Below the pieces are notes generated by a model, which was not told the origin of the DNA, did not search any database, and saw nothing but the letters and a program-made list of their open reading frames with translations. A program made the translations under genes and the position numbers. A stretch of 6,213 nucleotides of DNA from contig SLLU01000013.1 in NCBI GenBank assembly GCA_007133925.1, forward strand, positions 1 to 6,213. Reading direction: 5' to 3'. This DNA comes from Candidatus Halarchaeoplasma halalkaliphilum (GTDB lineage Archaea > Thermoplasmatota > Thermoplasmata > Halarchaeoplasmatales > Halarchaeoplasmataceae). Position 1 is the first letter of the stretch; the number at the start of each line of letters is the position of its first letter. Positions 1 to 5,291 of this stretch are shown here, in pieces.

Positions 1-477
1 CGCTATATGTACAGTCACATCGGTTACAATCTGAAGCCCACGGAGATCATGGCGGCCATGGGCCCGGCCCAGATGGACAGGATCGAATTCATGGTGTCCC
101 GAAGGAGGAGAAACTACGATTACCTTTACGGCAAACTGAAGGGTTTCGCGGATATAATGATACATACTGCATATGATAAATCCGACCCGTCATGGTTCGC
201 CCTCCCCATGACCATAAAGGACGGGGCGAACTTTACACGAAGGGACATAACGACCTATCTGGAGGAGAACAACATACAGACCAGACTGATTTTCGCCGGG
301 AACATAACAAAACAATCCGCATATGAACACATGGAATTCAACGCGCCCTTCCCACTGGTGAACAGTGACAAGGTCATGTACGATTCATTTTTCATCGGAG
401 TACATCCCGGTCTGGAAGAGGGACACATGGATTACATCTGCGAAGTGTTCGAAAAATTTTTCACGGAGGTAAAGTAA
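1..477 (+). CDS. rfbH: RfbH-type sugar-nucleotide 3-dehydrase, C-terminal part (5'-truncated)
   Basis: The reading frame is open from base 1 (R-Y-M-Y-S-H-I-G-Y-N-L-K), so this is the last 158 residues of a gene that begins before the window. It belongs to the DegT/DnrJ/EryC1/StrS PLP-fold family, specifically the RfbH/AscC (E1) branch: SHIGYNLKPTE near the fragment start, NIQTRLIFAGNITKQ in the middle and FFIGVHPGLEEGHMDYI near the end are hallmarks of that branch. Family members use PMP and a [2Fe-2S] cluster to remove the C-3 hydroxyl of a 4-keto-6-deoxyhexose nucleotide, working with a reductase. The His that replaces the usual PLP lysine and the cluster cysteines lie upstream and cannot be checked here. 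Its stop abuts the start of the 4,6-dehydratase gene, which would supply its substrate. Internal ATG codons near base 7 are not the true start, because the homology runs through the window edge. Confidence 0.9.
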   Translation, partial: RYMYSHIGYNLKPTEIMAAMGPAQMDRIEFMVSRRRRNYDYLYGKLKGFADIMIHTAYDKSDPSWFALPMTIKDGANFTRRDITTYLEENNIQTRLIFAGNITKQSAYEHMEFNAPFPLVNSDKVMYDSFFIGVHPGLEEGHMDYICEVFEKFFTEVK

Positions 478-1470
478 ATGAAAAAATTACTGGTAACAGG
501 TGGAATGGGCTTCATCGGAAGCAATTTCATAAGGGAATTTATTGAGAAATACGAGATCGTCAATCTGGATAAACTGACCTATGCGGGAAATCCAGCGAAC
601 TTAAAGGATATCGACGGCCATCCGAACTACGAGTTCGTGAAGGGTGATATCTGTGACGAGAAGATAGTTGAGGAGTGCATGGAGAAGGGCATCGACGCCG
701 TGATCAACTTCGCCGCGGAAACCCATGTGGACAGAAGCATAATGTACGCCGGAGACTTCATACAGACGGATGTGTACGGTTCGTTCGTTCTTCTGGAAGC
801 GGCAAAAAAATTTGGTATCGAACGTTTCCTGCAGATATCCACAGATGAGGTTTACGGGGAGATCGAGGTGGGACTGTTCAAAGAGACCGACCAACTGAAT
901 CCCAGGAATCCCTACAGTGCCTCAAAAACGGGGGCAGACCGGCTGGCATCTTCGTACCACAACACCTACGGCCTTTATACCGTGATAGTCCGACCTTCGA
1001 ACAATTACGGGCCTTTCCAGTACCCTGAAAAACTCATCCCACTCTTCACCACCAATGCCATCGACGGCAAGAGCCTTCCCATCTACGGTGACGGCAGTCA
1101 GATCAGAGACTGGCTGTTTGTCAAGGACAACTGTGAGGCCATAGAGATGCTGCTCAGCAAGGGAAAAGCGGGAGAAGCGTACAACGTTGGGGGAGAAAAT
1201 GAGCGGACCAACATGGAGATAACCAAAAAGATCCTGGAGGTGACCGGTAAGGACGAATCCATCATCAAATACGTGGAGGACCGGCCAGGACATGATAAGA
1301 GGTATGCGCTGGATAATACCAAGATCAACAAATTGGGTTGGAAACCGAGGCATGACTTTGACGAGGCTATGGAGAGGACCATAAGATGGTACATGGAAAA
1401 CGAGGGTTGGTGGAGACCCATCAAATCCGGTGAGTTCAAGAAATATTACAAAGAAAAATACGGCGAATGA
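478..1470 (+). CDS. rfbB: dTDP-glucose 4,6-dehydratase (RfbB-type)
   Basis: A complete 330-residue extended short-chain dehydrogenase, within the normal RfbB length. It should convert dTDP-glucose to dTDP-4-keto-6-deoxyglucose in the cytoplasm using tightly bound NAD. Visible elements: the Rossmann glycine motif TGGMGFIG (7-14); NLDKLTYAGN (29-38), typical of the dTDP-glucose branch; NFAAETHVDRS (77-87); the catalytic T122-D123-E124 of STDEVYGE; the Y146-x3-K150 pair in YSASK; RPSNNYGPFQYPEKLIP (172-188); and the C-terminal WWRPIK tail (311-316). The start is secure: GGAGGT at 465-470 lies 7 nt before the ATG, and this ATG follows the rfbH stop with no gap, so the two are probably translated in tandem. 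The motifs fit dTDP-glucose better than CDP-glucose dehydratases (RfbG), whose glycine motif differs. This matters because RfbH classically acts on CDP-linked sugars. Reaction type is very likely; the exact nucleotide is inferred. Confidence 0.95.
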   Translation: MKKLLVTGGMGFIGSNFIREFIEKYEIVNLDKLTYAGNPANLKDIDGHPNYEFVKGDICDEKIVEECMEKGIDAVINFAAETHVDRSIMYAGDFIQTDVYGSFVLLEAAKKFGIERFLQISTDEVYGEIEVGLFKETDQLNPRNPYSASKTGADRLASSYHNTYGLYTVIVRPSNNYGPFQYPEKLIPLFTTNAIDGKSLPIYGDGSQIRDWLFVKDNCEAIEMLLSKGKAGEAYNVGGENERTNMEITKKILEVTGKDESIIKYVEDRPGHDKRYALDNTKINKLGWKPRHDFDEAMERTIRWYMENEGWWRPIKSGEFKKYYKEKYGE

Positions 1471-1476
1471 ACGTCC

Positions 1477-2562
1477 ATGGTCAGAATCTCGTATTACATC
1501 TCTGACCACGGTTACGGCCATGCAACCAGATCCATAGCCATCATAAGGAGGATCGCTTCATCTTTCCGTGATGTCAATATAGAGATCTCCTGTTCCGGTC
1601 CCTTGTCCTTCGTGAAAAGATCATTGGATGGGACGGAGGGAATTTCATTCCGAGATATCAGCAACGATTTTGGTTATGTGACCGATAGGGATCTTAACAT
1701 ATCCCACGATACCACAAGGATGAAGTACGAAAGATGGATGGATTCATGGGACGGGTATGTGGAAAAAGAGATAGGGCATCTGACCGATAACGGTGTGGAT
1801 ATGGTGATCAGCGACATCTCTCCCCAGCCCTTTATTGTGGCTGATGAAACGGGGATACCCAGTATGGCCATATCGAACTTCACATGGTACGAGATCTATA
1901 AGGATCTGTATCCGGATCTCCCCGGTTTGGCGGAGTTGAAAGGGGCATACGGGAAAGCGGACATGGGATTGATACTGCCCATGGAAACCGGTATGAGTCC
2001 CTTCCGAAGAAAAAAAAGGATCGGTTTGGTATCCCGAGAACCGACCACGGATTACCACTGTAAACGCGATTCCCTTGATGTTGAAGAGCAAGACGTCCTT
2101 GTATTCTTCAGTCTGGGGCGTTCGGTGAACGATGCGGGGCATGTAAGGGTGAAGGATCCCTTGGGATCCCCGGACGTTAAGTTCATCACTTTTTCAGGCT
2201 ACGGCCTGGAATTTGCTGATATGATAGTCTCGGAAGAGGAGACCGAGGGGCAGGATTTTGTAAATGCGTCTGATCTGGTAATATCCAAGTTCGGCTATGG
2301 CATAGTATCAGAGACCCTCAGGTGCGGTGTTCCCATGTTGTTGACCGGAAGGGACATCATGGAAGACCGAAAGGCCCTGGCCCTTTTGGAAAAATTCGGA
2401 GTTGCCAAGAGGCTAAAAAGAAAGGATTTTTTTAAAAGAAAGTTGGACCTGGATATAGAAGAGTTCATGCACAGTTCGAAACAAAATTATGAAAAAATTC
2501 CGGAAAGGTACAGTCGGGACGGCACTATAGAGGTAGTAAAGGAGATCACTGAACTGATCTGA
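1477..2562 (+). CDS. GT-B-fold glycosyltransferase-like protein, related to the arabinokinase N-terminal domain / MurG-like family
   Basis: A 361-residue soluble protein starting 6 nt after the rfbB stop, so almost certainly co-transcribed with it. The start has no clear Shine-Dalgarno sequence and may depend on coupling. It looks like a two-lobed GT-B protein: a Gly-rich nucleotide-fold entry ISDHGYGHATRS (8-19), an N-lobe segment SDISPQPFIVADETGIPSM (112-130) followed by ISNFTW (132-137), an interdomain loop near 180-200 and a C-lobe donor-site-like segment SKFGYGIVSETLRCGVPML (270-288). These three segments, in this order, resemble the N-terminal domain of plant L-arabinokinase (HGFGHA..., NFSW, KIGYGTVSEALA), from memory rather than an alignment. 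That domain's relatives are predicted UDP-GlcNAc-transferase (MurG-like) proteins. No GHMP kinase domain follows, so it is not an arabinokinase. Likely role: sugar transfer, or sugar-nucleotide binding, in the surface-glycan pathway encoded with it. Substrate unknown. Confidence 0.8.
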   Translation: MVRISYYISDHGYGHATRSIAIIRRIASSFRDVNIEISCSGPLSFVKRSLDGTEGISFRDISNDFGYVTDRDLNISHDTTRMKYERWMDSWDGYVEKEIGHLTDNGVDMVISDISPQPFIVADETGIPSMAISNFTWYEIYKDLYPDLPGLAELKGAYGKADMGLILPMETGMSPFRRKKRIGLVSREPTTDYHCKRDSLDVEEQDVLVFFSLGRSVNDAGHVRVKDPLGSPDVKFITFSGYGLEFADMIVSEEETEGQDFVNASDLVISKFGYGIVSETLRCGVPMLLTGRDIMEDRKALALLEKFGVAKRLKRKDFFKRKLDLDIEEFMHSSKQNYEKIPERYSRDGTIEVVKEITELI

Positions 2563-2564
2563 TA

Positions 2565-3587
2565 TCATACATCCGGATCAGGTTTTGCAAATCGTCCGAA
2601 CTTGAACTCGCAATTTGACTGCATGGCCGAACCAACCAGATATCCTCCGATGAGATACACTACCAAGAAAAGTAGCCACCAAACCCCTATGTTACCAACC
2701 AGGGCTGTGAACCCGAGTATGGCGGCAAGGGTGACATCCAGCAGGATGGTCCTTCTGTGATCGATGGCCAGTTCCTTGGTGGCGAACCGGTACATTATGT
2801 AAACCTGGGACGGGATCCCGTATATGAGCAAAAATGCCAGGAAGTAAATGTTGCGGAAGTCCAGATACGCCAGGAAGCAGAAAAGCACGAAGAATACCTT
2901 CAATGTAACACCGTACAGGAAGTACGGATGGGATACCGGGATCTTTCTGTTGTTCCTGATACCAGATACGGCCGCAAGGCTGCGGACCCCCACACTCCGG
3001 TCGGCGTCAACGTCCTTAAATCCGTTTTCCCACTGGGCGAATGCTGTGGGTGCAAATATCACTATGCCTATGAATACCCATGTGTAGTACGTAGGCAGCC
3101 CGCCGATGGCGAAGGCACCGAAGAGTACGGTAAAAGAATATGATACCGAGAAGGAATAATCATAGGATAGAAGGTATCTCTTGCCACCGCTGCCGTACCA
3201 CACAAGGGAGAGATAGGACGGGGGGAAACAAGCCAGCGTCAGCAGGAAGTACTTGAAATCCAAGAAAAAATAAAGGGCAAATATCATGAGCAGGGATATC
3301 AGTGTGGTGATGTAAACGAAATTTTGTGCCTCCTTCAGGGTGAGTGTACCCTCTGTAACGGGATTCCTGGAAGGCACGTATGTGTTGGAGTCTAGGACGG
3401 TGTCTCCCAATGCGATATGGACGTTCAGTGCCATGTGTGAAAAGCCTATGAGAATGGTAAAGTAGATTATATGGTACCATTGAAGAGCAGCTGTCGATGT
3501 CAGAGCTCCGCAAAGGAGGATCGTTCCTGAGGTCGTTACCCCCTGGGTTCTACCCATGTCCGCAAAAGCCCTTAGTTTTTCCAACAC
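2565..3587 (-). CDS. UbiA-family membrane prenyltransferase
   Basis: An integral membrane protein of 340 residues from the GTG at 3587; the frame also allows a TTG at 3602 (345 residues) and an ATG at 3557 (330). GTG is preferred because it gives the family-like N-terminus (M/V)LEKLRAFADMGRTQG and because a TATA box centred near 3613 puts the transcript start at about this codon. About nine hydrophobic segments are visible. Two Asp-rich loops identify the UbiA superfamily: GDTVLDSN followed by RNPVTEG (from about residue 61), and ENGFKDVDADRSVGVRSLA (about 187-205), whose D-x3-D binds Mg-diphosphate. The first loop lacks the usual Asn-Asp of NDxxDxxxD. UbiA enzymes attach polyprenyl chains to aromatic rings (quinones), haem, or archaeal glycerol lipids; nothing here fixes which. 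It runs opposite to both neighbours. The C-terminal tail is polar and probably cytoplasmic. Confidence 0.87.
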   Translation of the reverse strand: MLEKLRAFADMGRTQGVTTSGTILLCGALTSTAALQWYHIIYFTILIGFSHMALNVHIALGDTVLDSNTYVPSRNPVTEGTLTLKEAQNFVYITTLISLLMIFALYFFLDFKYFLLTLACFPPSYLSLVWYGSGGKRYLLSYDYSFSVSYSFTVLFGAFAIGGLPTYYTWVFIGIVIFAPTAFAQWENGFKDVDADRSVGVRSLAAVSGIRNNRKIPVSHPYFLYGVTLKVFFVLFCFLAYLDFRNIYFLAFLLIYGIPSQVYIMYRFATKELAIDHRRTILLDVTLAAILGFTALVGNIGVWWLLFLVVYLIGGYLVGSAMQSNCEFKFGRFAKPDPDV

Positions 3588-3608
3588 GATAATCCCAATC
3601 AATGTTTT

Positions 3609-3618
3609 GTTATATAAC
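3609..3618 (-). promoter_or_regulatory. TATA box of the UbiA-family gene, giving a leaderless transcript
   Basis: The 10-mer GTTATATAAC is a perfect palindrome and a good archaeal TATA element. Its centre is 26-27 nt upstream of the GTG at 3587 on the minus strand, which is the normal archaeal distance from TATA to transcript start. No Shine-Dalgarno sequence precedes that GTG. The two facts together suggest a leaderless mRNA starting at or within a base or two of the GTG. Because the box is symmetric it could in principle also direct transcription on the plus strand. Confidence 0.6.
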
Positions 3619-3665
3619 CATTACCCATCCATAGCAGGTTAGTACGTATAGATTATCAAAAGGGT

Positions 3666-3683
3666 CGAAGAAAGCTTTTTATA
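3666..3683 (+). promoter_or_regulatory. Promoter (BRE + TATA) of the rpl7ae ribosomal operon
   Basis: A purine-rich stretch (CGAAGAAAG, 3666-3674), fitting a TFB recognition element, is followed by TTTTTATA at 3676-3683, a close match to the archaeal TATA consensus. The expected transcript start is about 3704-3707 (purines at 3704 and 3706), leaving a 5' leader of roughly 80 nt before rpl7ae. This long leader contrasts with the likely leaderless gene on the other strand. Confidence 0.6.
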
Positions 3684-3710
3684 GACAACCCGATTTTGAG
3701 AGGACACACG

Positions 3711-3758
3711 GTCAAGGAGATTCACAAGTTTCCTTGTCAACCTATGAATTGTGAAGAC
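3711..3758 (+). promoter_or_regulatory. Structured 5' leader of rpl7ae (possible pseudoknot or switch)
   Basis: Two perfect complementary pairs are interleaved in the leader. CAAGGA (3713-3718) can pair with TCCTTG (3731-3736), and TTCACAA (3721-3727) with TTGTGAA (3749-3755). Nested pairing is impossible, so they either form an H-type pseudoknot (linkers of 2, 3 and 12 nt) or compete. The second stem is flanked by GA on both sides (3719-3720 and 3756-3757), as in the tandem G.A pairs of kink-turns, the motif bound by L7Ae, though I see no good adjoining C-stem. L7Ae is known to bind its own leader in Sulfolobus. A regulatory role here is inference. Confidence 0.35.
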
Positions 3759-3785
3759 TGTAAAGGTCGGAACGAGGTGTAAAAG

Positions 3786-4151
3786 ATGTCAAATATATAC
3801 GTAAATTTCGAGATGCCCGATGAGCTGGTGACCAAGACGTATGAAGCGGTGGAACTCGCTCGAGATACGGGTAAATTGAGGAAAGGAACCAACGAAGTAA
3901 CGAAAGTTGTGGAAAGGGGTACGGCAAAGCTCGTGGTAATGGCCACCGACGTGACGCCCCCTGAGATACTCGCCCACATACCGTTACTGTGCAAGGAAAG
4001 AGATGTGCCCTATGCGTACGTACCGTCCAAGCAGGAACTCGGGGGCGCATCCGGTCTGAGTGCCCCATCCGCATCGGTGGCCATCACCGACGGCGGCAAG
4101 GGCGAGCAGATGCTTGAAGAGCTGGTCAAGTCCCTTTCAAAACTCAAGTGA
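3786..4151 (+). CDS. rpl7ae: Large-subunit ribosomal protein L7Ae (kink-turn RNA-binding protein)
   Basis: A 121-residue protein, the usual length for archaeal L7Ae. In archaea this single protein serves the 50S subunit, box C/D and H/ACA guide RNPs and RNase P by binding kink-turn RNA. The diagnostic RNA-contacting stretch KGTNEVTKVVERG (33-45) is intact, as are the following KLVVMATDVTPPE strand-turn segment (48-60) and ELGGASGLSAPSASVAI (84-100), which holds the loop that packs on the RNA bulge. The start is well supported: GAGGTG at 3774-3779, fully complementary to the archaeal 16S 3' end, stands 6 nt before the ATG. It is the first gene of the operon with rps28e, 27 nt downstream. The structured leader upstream is a candidate site for autoregulation by L7Ae itself. 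Confidence 0.97.
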   Translation: MSNIYVNFEMPDELVTKTYEAVELARDTGKLRKGTNEVTKVVERGTAKLVVMATDVTPPEILAHIPLLCKERDVPYAYVPSKQELGGASGLSAPSASVAITDGGKGEQMLEELVKSLSKLK

Positions 4152-4178
4152 TATAACTTCCCTTAGTGAGGATTTAAA

Positions 4179-4391
4179 ATGGCTGAATACGAAGGAACCC
4201 CCGGAGAGATAGTTGAGATCATCGGAAGGACTGGAATGACCGGTGAGGCTGTCCAGGTTAAGGTGAGGGTACTTGAGGGTCGCGACGAGGGACGGATCAT
4301 CACGAGAAATGTGATGGGACCCGTGAAGAAGGGCGACATATTGATGTTGAGAGAAACCGCAAGAGAAGCGAGAAGCATCGGAGTTAGATGA
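4179..4391 (+). CDS. rps28e: Small-subunit ribosomal protein S28e
   Basis: A 70-residue archaeal/eukaryotic ribosomal protein of normal size with an OB-type fold, sitting on the 30S platform near the mRNA exit region. Recognised from GTPGEIVEIIGRTGMTGEAV (6-25), QVKVRVLEGRDEGR (26-39) and the family signature at the C-terminus, LRETAREARSI (57-67). The signature normally reads E-[ST]-E-R-E-A-R, so A61 replaces a conserved Glu; this looks like ordinary divergence. GAGG at 4168-4171 lies 7 nt before the ATG. The stop codon overlaps the next start as ATGA (4388-4391), implying translational coupling to rpl24e. Confidence 0.97.
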   Translation: MAEYEGTPGEIVEIIGRTGMTGEAVQVKVRVLEGRDEGRIITRNVMGPVKKGDILMLRETAREARSIGVR

Positions 4392-4648
4392 AGATGGTAG
4401 AAGCCAGACAGTGCTCGTTTTGTGGTACCAAGATCGAGCCCGGAACAGGAAAGATATACGTCAAAAAGGAAGGTAACGTCTTCCATTTCTGCACGGGAAA
4501 GTGTAAAAAGAACATGATAGACCTCAAACGAAAGGATCGTGAGACACGGTGGACACGAAAATATGCTCAGGAAAAGGCGGTTAAGGTCTATCCCAAAAAA
4601 GATGCTAAGAAGGCAGGAAAAAAGAAGATAATCCGCAAAAAGCAGTGA
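4388..4648 (+). CDS. rpl24e: Large-subunit ribosomal protein L24e with Lys-rich tail
   Basis: An 86-residue protein whose first 45 residues form the treble-clef zinc ribbon of L24e: C9-x2-C12 in QCSFCGTKIEPGTGKIY and C35-x3-C39 in FHFCTGKCKKN. All four zinc ligands are present. The remainder includes DRETRWTRKYAQEKA (51-65) and a strongly basic tail, KKDAKKAGKKKIIRKKQ (70-86), that makes it somewhat longer than the 55-70 residues I recall for many archaeal L24e. The ATG at 4388 overlaps the rps28e stop; a second in-frame ATG at 4394 would give the more usual MVEARQC start and cannot be excluded. Its own stop (4646-4648) lies inside the Shine-Dalgarno region of ndk. It binds 23S rRNA at the subunit interface in archaeal ribosomes. 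Confidence 0.95.
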   Translation: MKMVEARQCSFCGTKIEPGTGKIYVKKEGNVFHFCTGKCKKNMIDLKRKDRETRWTRKYAQEKAVKVYPKKDAKKAGKKKIIRKKQ

Positions 4649-4657
4649 GGAGATTAA

Positions 4658-5110
4658 ATGGAAGAAACCACCTTCGCCATGTTGAAACCGGATTGCGTAC
4701 AGAGGGGTATTATCGGAGAGGTGATATCCCGTTTTGAAAAAAAGGGATTGCGGATATCGGCCATGAAATTGGTCGAGGTCAGCGAAGAGACCGCTGCAGA
4801 GCATTACAAAGAACATGTGGGAAAGCCATTCTACGAGTCCCTATTGAGTTATATCTCCTCGGGTCCCGTTGTTACCATGGCCCTGACCGGGGATTCCGCC
4901 GTTGATGTGGTCCGGAAACTTGTGGGTAAAACGGATCCGAAAGTTGCGGATCCTGGAACCATCCGTGGCGACTATGCCATGGATGTATCCCGGAACATAG
5001 TCCATGCATCTGATTCCCCGGAAAGTGCCATACGAGAATTGGGTATCTTTTTCCAGGAAGAAGATTTCGTGGATTACCGTAGAGTCGAAGAAGAATGGAT
5101 ATACTCCTGA
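4658..5110 (+). CDS. ndk: Nucleoside diphosphate kinase
   Basis: A complete 150-residue NDP kinase, standard length for the single-domain enzyme. It moves the gamma-phosphate from NTPs, mainly ATP, to NDPs through a phospho-histidine intermediate in the cytoplasm. The active site is intact: FAMLKPDCVQRG (6-17) with K10, the nucleotide-binding segment DPGTIRGDYA (98-107), and NIVHASDS (113-120) with catalytic H116. GAGGAG at 4647-4652 lies 5 nt before the ATG and overlaps the rpl24e stop. It is the last gene of the ribosomal unit. In several archaea infB follows ndk at this place; here a likely terminator and the RHH-ftsZ pair follow instead. Confidence 0.97.
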   Translation: MEETTFAMLKPDCVQRGIIGEVISRFEKKGLRISAMKLVEVSEETAAEHYKEHVGKPFYESLLSYISSGPVVTMALTGDSAVDVVRKLVGKTDPKVADPGTIRGDYAMDVSRNIVHASDSPESAIRELGIFFQEEDFVDYRRVEEEWIYS

Positions 5111-5146
5111 AGTGGGAGATGTGGTTTTAGACGTTACACATGATAC

Positions 5147-5166
5147 ACCCCGGTAGGAGGGTTTTT
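5147..5166 (+). terminator. Weak terminator-like hairpin and T-run after ndk
   Basis: ACCC (5147-5150) can pair with the GGGT at 5159-5162 across an 8-nt loop, and the second arm runs into five Ts (5162-5166). The stem is short, but a T-tract alone can terminate archaeal RNA polymerase. Its place 36 nt after the ndk stop and before a new promoter suits the end of the ribosomal operon. Confidence 0.35.
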
Positions 5167-5203
5167 CAATTATCGATAGTCCTACGGATCATATGACAAT
5201 TGA

Positions 5204-5219
5204 CCGAAATGTTTAAATC
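5204..5219 (+). promoter_or_regulatory. Promoter (BRE + TATA) of the RHH-ftsZ unit
   Basis: CCGAAAT (5204-5210) fits a TFB recognition element and TTTAAATC (5212-5219) is a good archaeal TATA box. The expected transcript start is around 5240-5243, giving a leader of about 50 nt before the RHH gene. No other TATA-like sequence separates the RHH gene from ftsZ, so this probably drives both. Confidence 0.6.
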
Positions 5220-5241
5220 ATTTGGTAACCATAGTACATTT

Positions 5242-5270
5242 GTCGGACGTATATCATATGTACGTCAGAC
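5242..5270 (+). promoter_or_regulatory. 29-bp imperfect palindrome, candidate operator of the RHH regulator
   Basis: The inner arms GACGTA (5246-5251) and TACGTC (5261-5266) are perfect inverted repeats, and the outer arms GTC (5242-5244) and GAC (5268-5270) continue the symmetry. Centred on A5256, 11 of 14 position pairs match. The dyad begins at the predicted transcript start and lies 21 nt before the RHH start codon. RHH proteins bind short palindromic or repeated sites as dimers, and many repress their own promoters, so this is a natural autoregulatory operator. As RNA it could also form a leader hairpin; the sequence alone does not separate the two. Confidence 0.5.
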
Positions 5271-5291
5271 TAAAAATACATAGGTGCCAAT

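Noticed and set aside
601..1521. Long minus-strand open frames opposite the 4,6-dehydratase gene (including 199 codons at 922-1521)
   Set aside because: They lie antisense to a gene with complete family motifs, show no recognisable domain, and have no promoter or ribosome site; they are shadows of its codon structure.
2757..3143. Plus-strand open frame of 128 codons within the UbiA gene
   Set aside because: It is antisense to a clear membrane protein with both Asp-rich motifs and lacks any domain signal of its own.
3602..3602. TTG at 3602 as the start of the UbiA-family gene
   Set aside because: It precedes the transcript start predicted by the TATA box and adds residues (IGII) not expected in the family; GTG at 3587 fits better.
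3642..3650. GTACGTATA as a second RHH operator in the rpl7ae/UbiA divergent region
   Set aside because: Only the 7-mer ACGTATA is shared with the palindrome at 5242-5270, there is no dyad around it, and such a match can occur by chance.
3722..3736. Small hairpin ACAAG-TTTC-CTTGT in the rpl7ae leader as a terminator or separate RNA
   Set aside because: The 5-bp stem has no T-run after it and competes with the longer interleaved pairings in the same stretch.
4163..4816. Minus-strand open frame of 217 codons opposite rps28e, rpl24e and the start of ndk
   Set aside because: It covers three certain plus-strand genes and its translation is a hydrophobic, Phe/Leu-rich sequence, as expected from reading Lys-rich genes backwards.
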